Assembly: GCF_029223545.1 (NCBI RefSeq)
Contig: NZ_CP097870.1
Span: 124,001-188,000 of the forward strand
Source of the DNA: Thauera sp. GDN1
GTDB taxonomy: Bacteria > Pseudomonadota > Gammaproteobacteria > Burkholderiales > Rhodocyclaceae
Direction: 5' to 3'
DNA: 64,000 nucleotides
How positions within the stretch are numbered: the first letter of the stretch is position 1; every line of letters starts with the position of its first letter. The position numbers were made by a program, and so were the translations under genes. Positions 63,282-64,000 of this stretch are shown in pieces. The notes beneath the pieces are model-generated. The model saw nothing but the letters and a program-made list of their open reading frames with translations, had not been told where the DNA came from and ran no database searches.

Positions 63282-63297
63282 TGGCACGGCAGTTGCT
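63282..63297 (+). promoter_or_regulatory. Sigma54 (RpoN) promoter of the TRAP transporter gene
   Basis: TGGCACG (63282-63288), 4 nt, TTGCT (63293-63297): a full match to the -24/-12 consensus. The start would be near 63308, about 50 nt before the ATG. Sigma54 promoters need an enhancer-binding protein, typical of dicarboxylate (Dct-type) uptake systems. Confidence 0.8.
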
Positions 63298-63357
63298 AAA
63301 GTTCGTTGGTCCGCTGATGGGCAAATAATCAAGACTTATTAAGTGGAGGAGCGTTCG

Positions 63358-64000
63358 ATGAAATCCCTGATCCGCAAATGCGCACTCGGCACCGCCTTCG
63401 TGGCGATGACCGGCGCGGCATCCGCCGCCACCTTCGTCAACGTGCTGACCGGCGGCACCAGCGGGGTGTATTACCCGCTCGGCGTCACCCTGTCGCAGGT
63501 CTATGGCGATATCATCCCCGACAGCAAGGTCCAGGTGCAGGCCACCAAGGCCTCGGCGGAGAACCTCAACCTGCTGCAGGCCGGCCGTGGCGAGATCGGC
63601 TTCTCGCTCGCCGACTCCGTCTCCGACGCCTGGAAGGGCAACGCCGACGCCGGCTTCACCAAGCCGCTCGACAAGCTGCGCGCGATCGCCTCGGTGTATC
63701 CGAACTACATCCAGATCGTCGCCCTGGCCGACGCCAACGTGAAGACGCTCGCCGACCTCAAGGGCAAGCGCATCTCGGTGGGCGCGCCGCGCTCGGGCAC
63801 CGAGATCAACGCGCGCGCGATCCTCAAGGCCGCCGGCCTGTCGTACGAGGATTTCGCCAAGGTCGAGTACCTGCCCTTCGGCGAGTCGGTCGAGCTGATG
63901 AAGAACCGCCAGATCGACGTCACGCTGCAGTCGGCCGGCCTCGGCGTGGCGGCGCTGCGCGACCTGTCGGCCGCGGTCAAGGTGAACTTCGTCCCGGTGC
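63358..64000 (+). CDS. TRAP transporter substrate-binding protein, TAXI family (N-terminal part)
   Basis: 214 codons are present; the gene continues past the right edge. Signal peptide 1-23 (GAASA). The mature start FVNVLTGGTSGVYYPLGVTLSQVYGDIIP, then VQVQATKASAENLNLLQAGRGEIGFSLAD and LKGKRISVGAPRSGTEINARAILKAAGL, are the TAXI (TRAP-associated extracytoplasmic immunogenic) family pattern. It binds an organic acid, possibly glutamate/2-oxoglutarate-like dicarboxylates, and hands it to a fused DctQM permease expected downstream. Strong GGAGGAG before the ATG at 63358. Confidence 0.93.
   Translation, partial: MKSLIRKCALGTAFVAMTGAASAATFVNVLTGGTSGVYYPLGVTLSQVYGDIIPDSKVQVQATKASAENLNLLQAGRGEIGFSLADSVSDAWKGNADAGFTKPLDKLRAIASVYPNYIQIVALADANVKTLADLKGKRISVGAPRSGTEINARAILKAAGLSYEDFAKVEYLPFGESVELMKNRQIDVTLQSAGLGVAALRDLSAAVKVNFVPV

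Overview
The window is a 64 kb piece of a GC-rich betaproteobacterial chromosome, most likely Rhodocyclales of the Thauera/Azoarcus type. This rests on the gene order mnmG-rsmG-parA-parB followed by an atpI-atpB-E-F-H-A-G-D-C operon, the ubiE/ubiJ neighbourhood, the complete mre-mrd cluster and the aromatic/dicarboxylate style acyl-CoA genes. The genus is inferred from family knowledge; no database search was run. Almost the whole window is coding. I saw no insertion sequence, prophage or CRISPR array.

Layout. 1-1411: start of a tungstate ABC transporter binding protein and its divergent HTH/PBP-like regulator. 1525-5909: mnmG, rsmG, parA, parB (origin-proximal genes). 5906-7252: UMF1-type MFS transporter. 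7391-14445: F-type ATP synthase operon with a clear sigma70 promoter and a bidirectional terminator. 14504-17271 (minus): ubiJ, a Tim44-like protein, ubiE and a DUF971 protein. 17429-19496: phoB-phoR. 19483-23602 (minus): PilZ-like protein, HIT protein, class II glutamine amidotransferase, YeeE/YedE sulfur transporter. 23754-27608 (minus): gatC-gatA-lipoprotein-gatB. 27779-38744: a long cell-envelope block (mreB-C-D, mrdA, rodA, rlpA, dacC, D-amino acid aminotransferase, ybeD, lipB, lipA). 38833-40085 (minus): periplasmic pentapeptide protein and TlpA-like thioredoxin. 40289-43363: bacteriohemerythrin, Rep helicase, cytochrome c5. 43515-47160: tRNA-Arg(CCG), a Fur-type site, a structured leader, a TonB-dependent receptor and a PepSY membrane protein. 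47162-50727: esterase, YgiD, LysR, Xi-class GST. 50764-51165: thiolase remnant. 51186-57602: pntAB, lutABC, hemerythrin-like protein. 57629-61085: LysR (GcdR-like), glutaryl-CoA dehydrogenase, CoA-transferase. 61216-64000: MarC, L-2-hydroxyglutarate oxidase-like enzyme and a TAXI TRAP binding protein behind a consensus sigma54 promoter.

How it fits together. The core blocks cover chromosome segregation, energy conservation, ubiquinone synthesis, rod-shape wall synthesis, transamidation of Asp/Glu-tRNA and lipoylation. The right-hand third looks catabolic: lactate oxidation, transhydrogenase, glutarate/glutaryl-CoA degradation and a dicarboxylate-type TRAP importer suggest organic-acid use.

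The most unusual signals are non-coding. They are a roughly 107-nt multi-helix leader starting at the predicted transcription start of the Fur-controlled TonB receptor, a Shine-Dalgarno-sequestering hairpin before marC, a terminator-like hairpin in the rep leader, a parS-like palindrome split by 14 nt upstream of mnmG, a 10-bp direct repeat between gcdR and gcdH, and the sigma54 promoter with a possible upstream activator site.
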